Origin: Elusimicrobiota bacterium
Lineage (GTDB): Bacteria > Elusimicrobiota > Elusimicrobia > JACQPE01
Assembly: GCA_016207685.1 (NCBI GenBank)
Contig: JACQPE010000131.1
Location: forward strand, 1 to 37,690
DNA length: 37,690 bases
Reading direction: 5' to 3'
Shown: positions 25,604 through 33,989 of the stretch, one piece after another
How the letters are laid out: every line of letters starts with the position of its first letter
Numbering within the stretch: position 1 is the first letter of the stretch
The notes under the pieces: model-generated
Told to the model about the DNA's origin: nothing
Databases searched by the model: none
Seen by the model: the letters and a program-made list of their open reading frames with translations, nothing else
Made by a program: the position numbers and the translations under genes

Positions 25604-26559
25604 GATCGCCTAGGCGCCAGGGCTTTTAATGCTCCATGCCAGAATCCGGCGACAATTGCCAGATGGATTAAGATCGTGAGGGCGACGGCTTTTATGTAAA
25701 AGAAAATTCCCTTTTTTAACAGGCGCCATTGAGCGGCGTGAAGAATGCCCGCATAAATCAAAAATAAAAACGGCAATGCCCTTGGAGCGGCGAGGGCCAT
25801 GACTGCCAGTAAAAAATGCCCCACCAAAAAAAGGCCAATGGCCGGTATTTTTAGGTAGATTCGAGCCAACCGGACGGTGTTCCAGCCGGTAAAAATTCTT
25901 GTCCTGTATTTGTATTTGAGAAATTCCCCCAGGGACGGCGGGTAACGGTCATGCCGGATACATAACTCCGGTATGTTCCAGCAGGCGACCCCAAATTTTT
26001 GAACTCTGTAAAAAAATTCGACGTCATCAGCGTGCCAGTCAATGGTCTCATTGAATTTTCCCACTTGCTGAAATAAGGACCGGGTGACAAAGCAATTGCA
26101 TAGCGGCACATCATAAAAGGGAACCTGTTTTTCGGATGTCAAAACATGAGCCTGAAGGCCCTCAACGATCAAGCTGCTGCTGGCCGCGGCAGCCAAGCCG
26201 GCGGCCGCCGTCATGATTTTTGGTGTTTCCGGACCAGTGAAGACGACGCGCCCCTTCTGATATTGCTCCCAGGCGTTTTCCAGCCAATCGGGAGGGACGA
26301 CGGCGTCATCATCAAGAAAACCCAAAAGCCGGCCCTTGGCCTGAAAAATTCCCAGGTTGCGGCGGATTGAAGGATGCTTAGGCAGGCAGGGAACAAGGAA
26401 AACATTGGGTTCAGTCGCCGCTTCCGGCAATGGATGTCCAACGGCAATCACTTCAAACAGGTCCCGATCGATATTTTGCCGGGCTAAACTCCCAAGACAA
26501 TCCGTCAAATCATCCGGAGAAGTTGTCGCGACAATGACCGAAATCAGGGGTATTGACAA
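25600..26559 (-). CDS. GT2 family glycosyltransferase, membrane-anchored
   Basis: A 319-aa GT-A glycosyltransferase. ISVIVATTSPDD opens the fold, GFLDDDAVVPPDWL carries the DxD metal site, and ETIDWHADDVEFFYRV resembles the acceptor-side ED motif. The C-terminal 90 residues hold two or three membrane segments, so it works at the cytoplasmic membrane face. The only sensible start in the frame is TTG 26559, 5 bp after the TAG of the radical SAM gene; an upstream in-frame stop rules out a longer form. The sugar is unknown. Confidence 0.87.
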   Translation of the reverse strand: MSIPLISVIVATTSPDDLTDCLGSLARQNIDRDLFEVIAVGHPLPEAATEPNVFLVPCLPKHPSIRRNLGIFQAKGRLLGFLDDDAVVPPDWLENAWEQYQKGRVVFTGPETPKIMTAAAGLAAAASSSLIVEGLQAHVLTSEKQVPFYDVPLCNCFVTRSLFQQVGKFNETIDWHADDVEFFYRVQKFGVACWNIPELCIRHDRYPPSLGEFLKYKYRTRIFTGWNTVRLARIYLKIPAIGLFLVGHFLLAVMALAAPRALPFLFLIYAGILHAAQWRLLKKGIFFYIKAVALTILIHLAIVAGFWHGALKALAPRRS

Positions 26560-26564
26560 TATTG

Positions 26565-27710
26565 CTATAAGTGATTCTTATTAGCCGCTGATGATTCCCC
26601 AAGGCTGCTGCGCCAAGCGATCTTGGCGGCATTTATCATAATCGCCGGAATTAACGCCGGGTTCACCGAAATGCTCGTTTGAATGGCGCAGGACCAAGTG
26701 CAATTGCATTTTCCCGGACCAAGGTATTTGCTCCTGAACTCTTTCATTTTGGATGAATTAATAACGGCACGCAAGTCGTAATTGTGACTTCTAATATTGC
26801 CGACGTTTTCCCAGAGCGGCTCGCAGGGAAAAACATTACCGGCTTCATCCAAAACAACAAGCTGGCCCCCGACATTGCAGTAGCTGCCGACATTTTTCCC
26901 TTGAGATGCCTCTTGCAATAAATCAGTATAGACGAGCTTGGTGGAGCGGACTCCCAATGTATGGAAATCCAATTTTTGGCGCAACGGAACCTCGCTATGG
27001 AGAGCGTCCGCCATTTTCTTAAATTCGGCGATGGATAAAGAGCCGGTCAAACCCGACGCATGCTCTAGTCGCCCGTGAGGATAGGTCAATTGAATTCGAT
27101 CGACATCGAATAGATCGAGAAGCTGCCGCGCAATATCTGGTATACGGTCTTTGTTTTCGGCGATGTAGACCATATTGATTTTGATTTTGATATTTGGACG
27201 GCGTTCCCGCAAAGACGCCATCAGCTTATAGGTTTCTTTGACATGATCAAAAAGATGGGGCACCTTCCTAATTTGATCATGCTCTTCCCCGATGGCATCG
27301 AGAGACATCTGCAGCTCAAATATCGTATTCGGATTGCGGCCGGCCAGCGTTTCATACGCCCGGCTGACCCGGTCCGTAAAAAAACAATTTGATGGAATAT
27401 CAACGACCTTGGTCCGGCAATGATCAATAAAAAGCTGGCAAATCTCCGCAACATCTTCCCGAACGAAAGGTTCACCACCGGAAACCGCCAAGTAATGCAG
27501 GGGGCCGTAGTTCTTGGCAAATTTTTCTATTTCGTCAAGGCGAAGCTCCCTGGCCTTGGCCGTAGGGTTGTCAACCTGGTCGTAGTAAAGGCAAAAATTG
27601 CATTTTGCGTTGCAGCGCGATGTCACGAAAAAAATTAATGTTTGCGGAAGCGTAAACTTCTGCCTAATCGAAAGTGTCGCGGAATCAAAAACCGTTAAAA
27701 AACTACCCAT
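26565..27710 (-). CDS. Radical SAM protein with SPASM-like C-terminus
   Basis: A 381-aa radical SAM enzyme. C33, C37 and C40 (CNAKCNFC) bind the catalytic 4Fe-4S cluster; AVSGGEPFVRED is the GGE motif for SAM. The C-terminus has further cysteines (YCNVGGQ, FPCEPLW, CNCTWSC), as in SPASM domains with auxiliary clusters. SPASM proteins modify peptides or sugars; membership of a glycan operon favours a sugar or lipid substrate, which is inference. ATG 27710 follows a 177-bp non-coding gap containing a long inverted repeat. Confidence 0.9.
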   Translation of the reverse strand: MGSFLTVFDSATLSIRQKFTLPQTLIFFVTSRCNAKCNFCLYYDQVDNPTAKARELRLDEIEKFAKNYGPLHYLAVSGGEPFVREDVAEICQLFIDHCRTKVVDIPSNCFFTDRVSRAYETLAGRNPNTIFELQMSLDAIGEEHDQIRKVPHLFDHVKETYKLMASLRERRPNIKIKINMVYIAENKDRIPDIARQLLDLFDVDRIQLTYPHGRLEHASGLTGSLSIAEFKKMADALHSEVPLRQKLDFHTLGVRSTKLVYTDLLQEASQGKNVGSYCNVGGQLVVLDEAGNVFPCEPLWENVGNIRSHNYDLRAVINSSKMKEFRSKYLGPGKCNCTWSCAIQTSISVNPALIPAIMINAAKIAWRSSLGESSAANKNHL

Positions 27711-27767
27711 ATCATCAATATGGCTTTATATCTCTGATTAGTCAATTAGTTAGGGGTTGCCCTTATT

Positions 27768-27885
27768 GCCATCGCCGCTAATTTAACTTTAAATTTTACC
27801 CAAGCGCGCACGGCTTCGCAATGTCGCCCCGGGAGCCAAGTCCCAACCGGCAGGGTAGACTGAAAGTTGGATTAGCGGCAATGGC
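27768..27885. repeat. Long imperfect inverted repeat (23-bp arms)
   Basis: GCCATCGCCGCTAATTTAACTTT (27768-27790) pairs with AAAGTTGGATTAGCGGCAATGGC (27863-27885) with three mismatches around a 72-bp loop. It fills most of the 177-bp gap between the radical SAM and dehydrogenase genes. A small palindrome, GGTAAATTTTACC, follows in the dehydrogenase 3' end. It could be a MITE-like element, a terminator/attenuator or an mRNA-stability hairpin; no known riboswitch was recognised. No clear target-site duplication is visible. Confidence 0.7.
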
Positions 27886-27887
27886 CT

Positions 27888-29228
27888 TTAGAGTCGGTAA
27901 ATTTTACCCAGTCCGTTTTTGACTTTTTTTGTGGCGTTCCTAGTGTCGAATACCAATCGTGAATGTTTAACGATCCATTTCCAATCGTAATTGTCATGAT
28001 CCGTATGGATGAGGACGCAAGCGGCCCGGGAAAGAATTTTTTCGGTCAATTCGACGCTTTTAAGACGCTGGCCGTTTAGACGGATTTCGGGAACAAAAGG
28101 ATCGTGATAGTTAAACGCGATGGCCTCGTCGTTCATAATCTCAAGGAATTTTAGGGCCGATGAATTCCTCATGTCATCAATATTTTTTTTGAAAGTTATT
28201 CCCAGCACAAGGACTTTTTTCCCAGGGAAATTTTGACGTCGTTGATAAAGAAGACGCTGCAATTTTCGAACAACGAAATAAGGCATGTTGGAGTTGACCT
28301 CGGCGGCCAGGTCGATAAAATTGGTGTAAAAGTCATACTCTTTGGCTTTCCAGGAAAGATAAACGGGATCAACGGGAATGCAGTGGCCGCCCACTCCCGG
28401 TCCAGGCGAAAAACTCATGAATCCAAATGGTTTCGTGGCCGCCGCTTCAATGACTTCCCAGACATTGACTTTCATGCGGTCACAAAGCATGGCGAGTTCG
28501 TTGACCAGGGCGATGTTGACGTTTCTGAAAATATTTTCAAGGAGTTTGGATAATTCCGCGGCCTGGGTGCTTGAAACGAGAGCAATGCTGGGGACTATTT
28601 GTTGGTAAAAAGCCGCTGCCAAATCACGGCAGCCGAGGGTCGTGCCGCCAATCACCTTGGGAATGTCTTGAACTTTAAAATTCGTATTCCCCGGATCAAC
28701 GCGCTCCGGGGAGTAGCCAAGAAAAAAATCTCTGCCAACGGTCAGGCCGGATTCTTCAAGCATCGGCAGCATGAGTTCTTGGGTCGTTCCGGGATAAGTC
28801 GTGGATTCAAGGATAATGAGCTGATCCTTGCGCAGCCTCGATGATATCTCCCGCGTGGCCGTGATCACCGGGGTCAAGTCCGGTTCGCGATTACGATTAA
28901 ACGGCGTCGGCACGCACAAAATCAAAATATCGCACTCCCGCGCCATATCCCAATTCGTTGTGGCCGAGAGCCTTTTGGAAACGATTAGGGCCTTAAGATC
29001 ATCGGATGATAAATCTTGAATGTGGGAGTCGCCTTTTGAAATTTTGGCCACCTTGGCGCCGTCGATATCAATGCCAAGAACAGAAAATCCTTTTTTAGCC
29101 GCCAATGCGGCCAAAGGCAGCCCGACATAACCCAAACCGACGATGCCGATTTTAGCATGCGCCGTCTGGATTTTGGACAAAAGGCCCGAATACTTATTTT
29201 TGGTTCGTTGCGTCATCTGCTTGATCAT
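27888..29228 (-). CDS. UDP-sugar 6-dehydrogenase (UDP-GlcNAc/UDP-Glc dehydrogenase family)
   Basis: A 446-aa NAD-dependent enzyme oxidising the C6 hydroxyl of a UDP-sugar to a uronate in two steps. GIVGLGYVG (28-36) is the Rossmann motif, GYSPERVDPGN is conserved in the UDP-GlcNAc/ManNAc group (WbpA, WecC, TviB), and C283 in GPGVGGHCIPVDP is the catalytic cysteine. The C-terminal domain contains LGITFKKNIDDMRNS. UDP-GlcNAc is the likeliest substrate from the SPERVDPGN motif, giving UDP-GlcNAcA for the glycan; UDP-glucose remains possible. ATG 29228 has AAAGG just upstream; ATG 29216 is an alternative. Confidence 0.92.
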   Translation of the reverse strand: MIKQMTQRTKNKYSGLLSKIQTAHAKIGIVGLGYVGLPLAALAAKKGFSVLGIDIDGAKVAKISKGDSHIQDLSSDDLKALIVSKRLSATTNWDMARECDILILCVPTPFNRNREPDLTPVITATREISSRLRKDQLIILESTTYPGTTQELMLPMLEESGLTVGRDFFLGYSPERVDPGNTNFKVQDIPKVIGGTTLGCRDLAAAFYQQIVPSIALVSSTQAAELSKLLENIFRNVNIALVNELAMLCDRMKVNVWEVIEAAATKPFGFMSFSPGPGVGGHCIPVDPVYLSWKAKEYDFYTNFIDLAAEVNSNMPYFVVRKLQRLLYQRRQNFPGKKVLVLGITFKKNIDDMRNSSALKFLEIMNDEAIAFNYHDPFVPEIRLNGQRLKSVELTEKILSRAACVLIHTDHDNYDWKWIVKHSRLVFDTRNATKKVKNGLGKIYRL

Positions 29229-29318
29229 ACCTTTCTACTGCGCGCTATCCTTCATCTCCAAGGATCATTAAAGAAAAATATTCAGGCAATAAAAAGCGGT
29301 ATTCCGGCCACGAATCCC

Positions 29319-30665
29319 TTAAAATTTTAAAAAATCGGCGGTTTTTCCAGTCATTGATTTGATCAGGCGTTGATAAACCGGTATATCTTGGCGAAACGAC
29401 CAGAATACGTTGGCCGGAAGAGCAGTTCTTTTGATGAAGGAACGCGCCAGCATGGCCCAGGTCATGAGATAGGTGAGGCTGGAAGTGAGCGCCGCGCCTG
29501 CGGTTCCCAGAATGGGCAACAGGATCAGGTTTAATAGGACATTAGCAGCCAAGGTAATGGCGGCTGTCTGGCGCGTCACTTGCGTGAGACCGCGGGCATT
29601 GAAGTATTCATACAGTGACTTGGCGACGCCCATACTGATCGTTCCCGGAAGCAAAATCAGGAAGGCGCCGACTAGATGGAGATATTGGGAGCCATAAAGA
29701 AACTGTGTTGCCGGATAAATGAACAAGGACCCGCAGGCGGCTCCCAAAGTCATCCACAGCGCCAATTGTCGTGTGATATTGGCGGCAAAGGCGCAGGCTT
29801 CTTGATCCGTCATTTTAGCGCTCATGGGATAAAAAAGAACATTGGCTACCTGCGGCAGGCGCCAGAGAAGCTGGCTGGCGGTCGTCGCAAGGGAGTAGTA
29901 GGCCGTTTGTGTGGGGTCAAGGAAAAAAGCGACGAGCATGAGGTCAATGCGGATTTGTAAAAATTGCGGGATCATTGTTTGATAAAAGCGCCAACCCCAT
30001 CGCAGAAGTTCCGGCACAAACGTGGGATTATATTTTTCCGGATTGGGATTAATAATCAAAAGACGTCCGTGGGCGTAAAAAACGGCAAGCGCTTGGGCCG
30101 CCAGACTCGCGCCAAGGACAGCCGCGAGATTAAATTCCGGCAATATAAGCGAAGATGCCGCTAAAAAAATCAATTGCGCCACGGGCACGGGCCAAATGGT
30201 CAAATTATAGGCAGCCACCTCGCCGGCTTGGGTGAGGAGTTTTCGGGAATTGATTAAAAGAAAACTGATCGGTATATGGGCCAGGGCCAGGAGGTAGGCG
30301 TTTGGTGAAATTTCCGGTAATTTAAGAAAATGGGCTGTTATTAAATTTTTAAGTAGGAAACCCAATAAAATCCAAGGCAGAGATAGAATCAAGGAACTCA
30401 TCGTCAACGTCCGATGGGCTTGGCGCAGGCTGCACCGCTCTTTGCCTAAAAGAAAAACAGCCGCATGGTCTAAAGAGAGACGTCCTAATTTTTCAGCATA
30501 TCCGGATATAGCTAAAAGAATGACCAGGTGGCCCAATTGCAGCGGACCCAAATGCCGGGCCACGTAAATGCTAAGAATGATTTCAAAAATTTTAGAAAGG
30601 GTATCCGCGCCAAAAATCCGCAGGGTGCCCGTAGAGAATTTGGCGCCGGCGGTATTCGTGGTCAT
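29319..30665 (-). CDS. Wzx-type polysaccharide flippase (MOP/MATE superfamily)
   Basis: A 448-aa membrane protein with about 12-14 hydrophobic segments, matching the oligosaccharide flippase family that turns lipid-linked repeat units across the inner membrane. The N-terminal GADTLSKIFEIILSIYVARHLGPLQLGHL helix-loop is the clearest hallmark, and FYQTMIPQFLQIRIDLMLVAFFLDPTQTAYYSLA starts the second half. Its place between nucleotide-sugar and glycosyltransferase genes fits a Wzx/Wzy-type pathway, though no clear Wzy polymerase or chain-length regulator was found in the window. Confidence 0.85.
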   Translation of the reverse strand: MTTNTAGAKFSTGTLRIFGADTLSKIFEIILSIYVARHLGPLQLGHLVILLAISGYAEKLGRLSLDHAAVFLLGKERCSLRQAHRTLTMSSLILSLPWILLGFLLKNLITAHFLKLPEISPNAYLLALAHIPISFLLINSRKLLTQAGEVAAYNLTIWPVPVAQLIFLAASSLILPEFNLAAVLGASLAAQALAVFYAHGRLLIINPNPEKYNPTFVPELLRWGWRFYQTMIPQFLQIRIDLMLVAFFLDPTQTAYYSLATTASQLLWRLPQVANVLFYPMSAKMTDQEACAFAANITRQLALWMTLGAACGSLFIYPATQFLYGSQYLHLVGAFLILLPGTISMGVAKSLYEYFNARGLTQVTRQTAAITLAANVLLNLILLPILGTAGAALTSSLTYLMTWAMLARSFIKRTALPANVFWSFRQDIPVYQRLIKSMTGKTADFLKF

Positions 30666-30708
30666 GAATTAAATGCCATCTCATGAGCGGCGAAAGAAAA
30701 AGGCGATG

Positions 30709-32235
30709 TTAAAATTCGCTTTCAGGTTTTTTGCCGTAGTAGGTGTTCATGAACTCATCCCGAAGGCCGCGCCATTTTTGATCGCCCGAGGGCGTTAATT
30801 TTTCCGCTTCAGCGATTTCCGGCCAGCGGTTTTTTGGGAACCGGCAATACATCGCGAAACAACGCCGGACGCCGCGGATTTCTTCCGATGAATAATCGGG
30901 CATTTTGAGAACCGTGTCATCAGAATTTGACGGACAAATCAAGTTCGGATCCATAAATCCGTGTTTGACGGCCAGATCGCGCAGCGGGGTTCCATAAAAT
31001 GGCTGAAAAATCGAACACGACATCGTGTCCGTTGGAATTTTTCTATTGAGTTCAATCGTTTCAAATGTGAGAGCCCGTGTTTCAAGAGGGTATCCGATAA
31101 TATTATTTCCATTAAATGGGATACCGAGCTCCTTGGTGATAATGCCGGCCTGAACGACGACCTCATCCGGGTAGCGCCGGTTGACGACGTCACGGCGAAA
31201 TTTGGTGTTACCATGCTCGATGCCGTAGCTGATGCGGTCCAAACCGACGTTTTTAAGCATGGTCAAAATTTCCGTTTTAACGGTCTCGGGACGCGTTTGG
31301 CACCAAAAGGGAAGCTTAATGTCTTGATACATTTCCGCAAATTCAGCCATTTCATGCGGTGTCCACGCGAAAAAAGTATCCGCCCACATAAAATTGTATT
31401 GAACGTTCCATTTGTCCCTGTAATAAAGCAACTCCTCCCGGATGCGGTCAATGCGCTTTTTACGGAAAAAGCTGGACTTGGTCTGTTCTTCGTAAAGAAC
31501 ATTTTGAGACGGCGAGTTGCAGAAAGCGCATGTATAGGGGCAGCCTCGGTGTGTTTCAACGGGCAGCATCCGGTAGAGCTTCCCGCCCATAGGCCGGATA
31601 CTGCGATCGGGTTCCTTTTCTAGAAATAACCCGACGTCCAAATTGGTCGGCAGTTCGTTGATATCAACGGGTTTCGTGATGGAATTTTTGATAATTTCCC
31701 CAGCAGGCCTTTTCAGCCATAAATTGGTGACGCGCGAATAATCCTTTTTTTGGTCCAGACATTCGCAGAGGTCGGTGAGGCAATTTTCCCCCTCCCCGAC
31801 GCAGAGCATATCCACCTCCCCAAAACCAATGGCGCGCTCCGGCGCGAAGGTTGGAAAGACGCCGCCCCAAATGTTACGAATGCGAAAATCCCGGATGGAT
31901 TTGAGCAATGTTATGCCCACTAAAAAAGTGGCTTCAGTGGCGGTGACGGCGATGAGATCAGGAGAAAATTCCTGAACTTTTTTCTGCAGATCGTCGAAAA
32001 CATTGGCTTTTTTTCGCTCTCTGGTCCAAGAGTCGGTTGGCCGGACGTTTAGATTTTGTTCTTTGATTTTATCCGTATCCACCCTCTTGAACTCAAGCGG
32101 CACGTCATAATTGGTTGAATCGAACAAGTCAACCGTATGGCCGCGATCTTTGAGTATGCGGGACAGGAGCGTGATGCACGGAGGAATCAGGCTTTCCGCG
32201 CGAAGATTTGGATATAAAAAAAGGACTCTGGCCAT
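30709..32235 (-). CDS. B12-binding-type radical SAM protein
   Basis: A 508-aa protein with an N-terminal Rossmann-like cobalamin-binding-type domain (MARVLFLYPN..., then DLIAVTATEATF and GGVFPTFAPE) and a radical SAM domain with C232, C236 and C239 (CPYTCAFC). A canonical DxHxxG histidine for base-off cobalamin is not apparent, as in many relatives. Such enzymes often methylate unactivated carbons or rearrange sugars and lipids; the substrate here is unknown. First main gene of the minus-strand operon. ATG 32235 is the only in-frame start, since TAG stands two codons upstream. Confidence 0.88.
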   Translation of the reverse strand: MARVLFLYPNLRAESLIPPCITLLSRILKDRGHTVDLFDSTNYDVPLEFKRVDTDKIKEQNLNVRPTDSWTRERKKANVFDDLQKKVQEFSPDLIAVTATEATFLVGITLLKSIRDFRIRNIWGGVFPTFAPERAIGFGEVDMLCVGEGENCLTDLCECLDQKKDYSRVTNLWLKRPAGEIIKNSITKPVDINELPTNLDVGLFLEKEPDRSIRPMGGKLYRMLPVETHRGCPYTCAFCNSPSQNVLYEEQTKSSFFRKKRIDRIREELLYYRDKWNVQYNFMWADTFFAWTPHEMAEFAEMYQDIKLPFWCQTRPETVKTEILTMLKNVGLDRISYGIEHGNTKFRRDVVNRRYPDEVVVQAGIITKELGIPFNGNNIIGYPLETRALTFETIELNRKIPTDTMSCSIFQPFYGTPLRDLAVKHGFMDPNLICPSNSDDTVLKMPDYSSEEIRGVRRCFAMYCRFPKNRWPEIAEAEKLTPSGDQKWRGLRDEFMNTYYGKKPESEF

Positions 32236-32258
32236 CAGCTATTTTCCGCAAGAAACAT
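32235..32258 (-). other. Seven-codon leader ORF (MFLAENS) coupled to radical SAM gene
   Basis: ATG 32258 opens MFLAENS and stops in a TGATG overlap with the radical SAM start. The strong AAAGGAGG at 32278-32271 lies 12 nt upstream of this small start (longer than ideal) and about 35 nt upstream of the radical SAM ATG, too far to serve that start directly. Translational coupling through the short ORF is therefore plausible, but unproven. Confidence 0.35.
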
Positions 32259-32301
32259 TTTGCAGACCCCCCTCCTTTGCTCTTGTCGGCCCTATCGGCC
32301 A

Positions 32302-32329
32302 TTTACGCTTAGCCCATAAAGCCTACAAT
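32302..32329 (+). promoter_or_regulatory. Weak candidate promoter for the plus-strand nonulosonate operon
   Basis: TTTACG (32302-32307), a 16-bp spacer and TACAAT (32324-32329) could drive the rightward operon. The -10 box overlaps the minus-strand promoter, so the two could not be used at once. About 140 bp of leader follow before ATG 32475, including a 30-codon frame (32380-32472) of doubtful meaning. Confidence 0.3.
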
Positions 32330-32356
32330 AATAATTTAACTGAAGAATCATTTCAA
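32328..32356 (-). promoter_or_regulatory. Sigma-70-type promoter for the minus-strand glycan operon
   Basis: On the minus strand, TTGAAA (32356-32351) is followed by a 17-bp spacer and TATTAT (32333-32328). Transcription would start near 32321 and give an 85-nt leader to the radical SAM gene. This is a close match to the consensus and lies in the only long divergent gap of the window. Confidence 0.55.
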
Positions 32357-32474
32357 ATCAATAGGCGACTCTTTTCTATATGAGACTCATTTTTGTGACC
32401 ACAATGGGCACCCGTTCCGTGGCGCAGGGCAGGGATAAATCCCCAGGCTCATTTTTTGTAACCTATCATTGATC

Positions 32475-33989
32475 ATGAAAAGTCAAGGACAAGACACCAT
32501 TTTTATCACTGTTCCTTACGGCGTGTCGGCAAGAAACATTTTAAGATCGGACGCGTTAAAAATTTTACGATCCCGCTCGCGCGTGGTGATTCTTTGCCCG
32601 CTTTACCGGGACCCCGGATTCATCGAGGAATTTTCATCGGAGAATATTCTGCTCCGGGATCTGCCGCACCGGCTGCCTTTCGCTTTTCGTGCGCTGCGGC
32701 GATTTCTGGATGTGGCTGAAGGATACTACTTTACCAAAAAATCCGGAATTACGACTCTGAACATCCTCCGGGAGAGTTTGCGCCACGATGCCGTTGGGCT
32801 TTTTTATCAAAGGACATTGATCGGCGCTTTATTGGGGCGTCAGTTTGTTTTAAACTATCTGCGGTCAATTCAGATCAAACTCGTCAAGAATGACTACTAC
32901 GACCGGCTTTTTGACGAATTTAAGCCGGCCATGGTTTTTTTAACGCATGTCATGGCCTTGGAAGAATTCCCCGCGGCCTTTTACGGCCGTGCGCGCGGCG
33001 TCCCTGTTTTGGCCATGCTGCACAGCTGGGATGTAATCAATACCAAAACCGGCATCCGCGGCGCAGTCTCGATGAGTTCGGGCCGGCTGCCTCCATTGCA
33101 TTTCGATAAGGTCTTGGTGTGGAATGAAATCCAGAAAAAGGAACTGATGGATTATTGGAATTATCGCGATAAGGATATTGAAATGGTGGGCGTTCCCCAA
33201 TTTGATATTTATATCCAATTACCGCCGGCGCCCCGAGAAAAATTTCTAAAACTCCTGGGGGGCGATCCAAGAAAAAAAACAATCGCCTATCTGGCGGGAA
33301 ATCCCAATATGCTGCCGAGACAAATGGAAATCGTCGACATGCTGGTCCAATGGCTCAAGGAAAACAAGTATTCCCAACCATCCCAACTTTTAATACGCCT
33401 GCATCCGGGGCTTGACACAAATTATTTGCTTTCCCTTCGCGGTCAGCAGGATATTTTGCTTGATGAACCGAGTATCGCTTTCAGCGCGAACCGTTTTTCC
33501 AAAGGATGGCGCGCCGGCCGCGAGGACGAGGTGCGCTTGGCTGGTGTTTTATCAAGCAGCGACGTCGTGCTTAATGTGCTTTCAACAAGCAGTTTGGATG
33601 CGGCAGCTTTTGATAGACCGGTTATTTCCGTGGCCTTTGATGGATATACGAACATGCCCTATTACCGCTCCATCGTGCGTTACTACGATTGGACGCATTA
33701 CCAAACCTTGATGAAGACCGGCGGCCTAAGAATCGCGCGAAGACCAGAGGATCTGCTTCAGGAGATCAACCGCTATCTTAATAATCCCGCGATGGATCAT
33801 GCCGGCCGGGCGGAAATTGTCCGCTCTCATTGTTACCGGCTCGATGGAAAAGCCGGTGAACGCATCGGTAATTTTCTGGCGGCGCAGCTGGATTTTGTTC
33901 ATCCTAAAAATTCGCCCAAACACTACCGGTCCCTCTCCGCAGTCTCTGGCGACGATCAACGTTCAGCCGCGCCGGTTTTGCCCCAATGA
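32475..33989 (+). CDS. GT-B-like surface-carbohydrate glycosyltransferase
   Basis: A 504-aa cytoplasmic protein resembling surface-carbohydrate/CDP-glycerol-type transferases with two Rossmann domains. Support: an N-terminal IFITVPYGVSARNIL strand-loop, ARGVPVLAMLHSWDVI, a DKVLVWNEIQKKEL segment, KKTIAYLAGNP at the start of the second domain, LLIRLHPGLDTN, and VLSSSDVVLNVLSTSSLDAAAFDRPVISVAFDG, the donor-site region of such proteins. The track uses TTG 32469; ATG 32475 is preferred. No clear Shine-Dalgarno is seen. ATGA overlap with the neuB-like gene. Donor and acceptor are unknown. Confidence 0.72.
   Translation: MKSQGQDTIFITVPYGVSARNILRSDALKILRSRSRVVILCPLYRDPGFIEEFSSENILLRDLPHRLPFAFRALRRFLDVAEGYYFTKKSGITTLNILRESLRHDAVGLFYQRTLIGALLGRQFVLNYLRSIQIKLVKNDYYDRLFDEFKPAMVFLTHVMALEEFPAAFYGRARGVPVLAMLHSWDVINTKTGIRGAVSMSSGRLPPLHFDKVLVWNEIQKKELMDYWNYRDKDIEMVGVPQFDIYIQLPPAPREKFLKLLGGDPRKKTIAYLAGNPNMLPRQMEIVDMLVQWLKENKYSQPSQLLIRLHPGLDTNYLLSLRGQQDILLDEPSIAFSANRFSKGWRAGREDEVRLAGVLSSSDVVLNVLSTSSLDAAAFDRPVISVAFDGYTNMPYYRSIVRYYDWTHYQTLMKTGGLRIARRPEDLLQEINRYLNNPAMDHAGRAEIVRSHCYRLDGKAGERIGNFLAAQLDFVHPKNSPKHYRSLSAVSGDDQRSAAPVLPQ

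Noticed and set aside
27711-27887. Riboswitch (cobalamin or c-di-GMP) in the gap before the radical SAM/SPASM gene
   Set aside because: Short matches to conserved boxes on either strand were too scattered to fit a known consensus; only the inverted repeat is certain.
30961-31623. 220-aa plus-strand ORF opposite the B12-type radical SAM gene
   Set aside because: Long but antisense to a protein with an intact CxxxCxxC site; the frame shows no recognisable fold and no start region.
32380-32472. 30-codon plus-strand ORF (MRLIFVTTMG...) before the GT-B-like gene
   Set aside because: No Shine-Dalgarno, no motif, and length compatible with chance in an intergenic leader.
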